A stretch of 48,173 nt of DNA from positions 1 through 48,173 of the forward strand of contig JASHOE010000180.1 in NCBI GenBank assembly GCA_030041275.1, in the 5' to 3' direction. The notes below the pieces were generated by a model. That model saw only the letters and a list, made by a program, of their open reading frames with translations, was not told the origin of the DNA and searched no databases. A program made the position numbers and the translations under genes. The stretch comes from Streptosporangiaceae bacterium. Its GTDB lineage: Bacteria > Actinomycetota > Actinomycetes > Streptosporangiales > Streptosporangiaceae. Positions 47,622-48,173 of the stretch are shown in pieces. The stretch's first letter is position 1; every line of letters starts with the position of its first letter.

Positions 47622-48173
47622 TTAGGTCGTCGTGCGTTCACCTCCCTGCGATCGAGCAAGCACATCGGGCGCAGCGACATCGAGGTGCCAGCACGCCGCT
47701 GCCCGGATCGGGGACACGCGCGCGAGTGCCGGGTTCTCCTCGCGGCAGCGTTCATCGGCAAAGGGGCACCTCGAACTGAACGGGCAGCCGACCGTCGCAG
47801 GTCCTCCGCTGTCGGTGCGCTGTCCGGCAGGGCGCGCGCCATTGCGCAGCATGCCGCCGAGGTCGTCAGGATCTGGTGCGGAAGCGACGAGAAGCTGGGT
47901 GTAAGGATGCGCCGGGTGCTGGGTAAGCTCCTCGGCCGGCCCACGCTCAACAATGTCGCCCGCGTACATCACCAGAATCTCGTCGGCGAAGTACCTTGCC
48001 GAAGCGATGTCGTGGGTGATGTAGAGCAGAGCGAGCTTCAGCCGCTGGCGGAGGTCGTCGAGTAGAGCCAGCATCTCCAGCCGGATCGAGACATCCAGCA
48101 TCGATACCGGCTCGTCCGCCAGCAGCACGCTCGGGCGGGCGGCGAGGGCGCGCGCAAACGAGACCCGCTGGCG
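47622..48173 (-). CDS. Oligopeptide/dipeptide-type ABC transporter ATP-binding protein, 5'-truncated by window edge
   Basis: The frame is open at base 48173; 183 residues are visible. It starts in the ABC signature region ([18 protein letters not shown]), then Walker [16 protein letters not shown], the H-loop [16 protein letters not shown] and the C-terminal oligopeptide domain with the typical cysteine cluster ([14 protein letters not shown], then C at AAACWHLD). That cluster is characteristic of DppD/OppF-type ATPases. It precedes the binding protein by 60 bases and likely belongs to one ABC transporter whose permeases lie outside the window. Confidence 0.92.
   Translation of the reverse strand, partial: RQRVSFARALAARPSVLLADEPVSMLDVSIRLEMLALLDDLRQRLKLALLYITHDIASARYFADEILVMYAGDIVERGPAEELTQHPAHPYTQLLVASAPDPDDLGGMLRNGARPAGQRTDSGGPATVGCPFSSRCPFADERCREENPALARVSPIRAAACWHLDVAAPDVLARSQGGERTTT

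Noticed and set aside
1..48173. tRNA, rRNA, CRISPR arrays, insertion sequences, att sites, oriC
   Set aside because: I looked for cloverleaf ends, rRNA cores, regularly spaced repeats, transposases and DnaA-box clusters and saw none that I can support.

Overview
The window is a high-GC actinobacterial chromosome segment. The evidence for this is strongly G/C-biased third codon positions, frequent GTG starts, ATGA/GTGA gene overlaps and several probable leaderless genes. Actinobacterial markers include an F420-dependent oxidoreductase, an Rv2466c-type mycothiol nitroreductase homologue, DnaE2 with a LexA-type box, a sigma factor/DGPF pair, and many TetR repressors. I cannot name a species. I saw no rRNA, tRNA, CRISPR array, transposase, phage module or replication origin. 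Both ends cut through genes.

Layout. 1-2.7 kb: the end of a MoxR-like AAA+/VWA protein, then a small membrane protein and its TetR repressor behind two copies of a TTGAAC dyad. 2.7-5.5 kb (minus): exonuclease III, a histidine phosphatase and a nitrilase-fold protein lacking the catalytic cysteine. 5.6-8.5 kb: an MFS transporter and a GMC oxidoreductase. 8.5-11 kb: a divergent TetR/multidrug MFS pair with an operator laid over the promoter. 10.9-16.3 kb: a minus-strand operon of class II aldolase, PfkB kinase, class III aminotransferase and a decayed amino-acid permease, next to a BetI-like TetR and an isocitrate-lyase/PEP-mutase-family enzyme. 16.4-26.3 kb: mostly single metabolic genes (two methyltransferases, HdeD-like protein, amidase, SRPBCC, DGPF protein plus ECF42-like sigma factor, F420 enzyme, phytanoyl-CoA dioxygenase-like protein, VOC, mycothiol nitroreductase homologue, DUF952, DUF1810).

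26.3-32.4 kb (minus): an 863-residue fusion of an HpnO-like aminotransferase to an HpnA-like epimerase (hopanoid side-chain chemistry), preceded by DnaE2. 32.6-38.8 kb: ABM, YqeY-like protein, TauD dioxygenase, AAA ATPase, GNAT, then a stand-alone PheS-core/FDX-ACB protein. The last sits behind a leaderless 28-codon upstream ORF and competing RNA hairpins, the most striking regulatory architecture in the window. A second histidine phosphatase, an OsmC protein and a cupin follow. 38.9-40.8 kb: a frameshifted winged-helix pseudogene and a compositionally atypical DUF4393 (Abi-alpha-like) gene.

40.8-48.2 kb (minus): a probable glycan-use locus with ABC ATPase, family-5 binding lipoprotein, two xylose-isomerase-like TIM barrels around a Gfo/Idh/MocA oxidoreductase, and a secreted beta-helix protein. 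The binding protein would feed substrate to the oxidoreductase/isomerase set, with the secreted protein acting outside the cell. The chemistry is inferred from families only.
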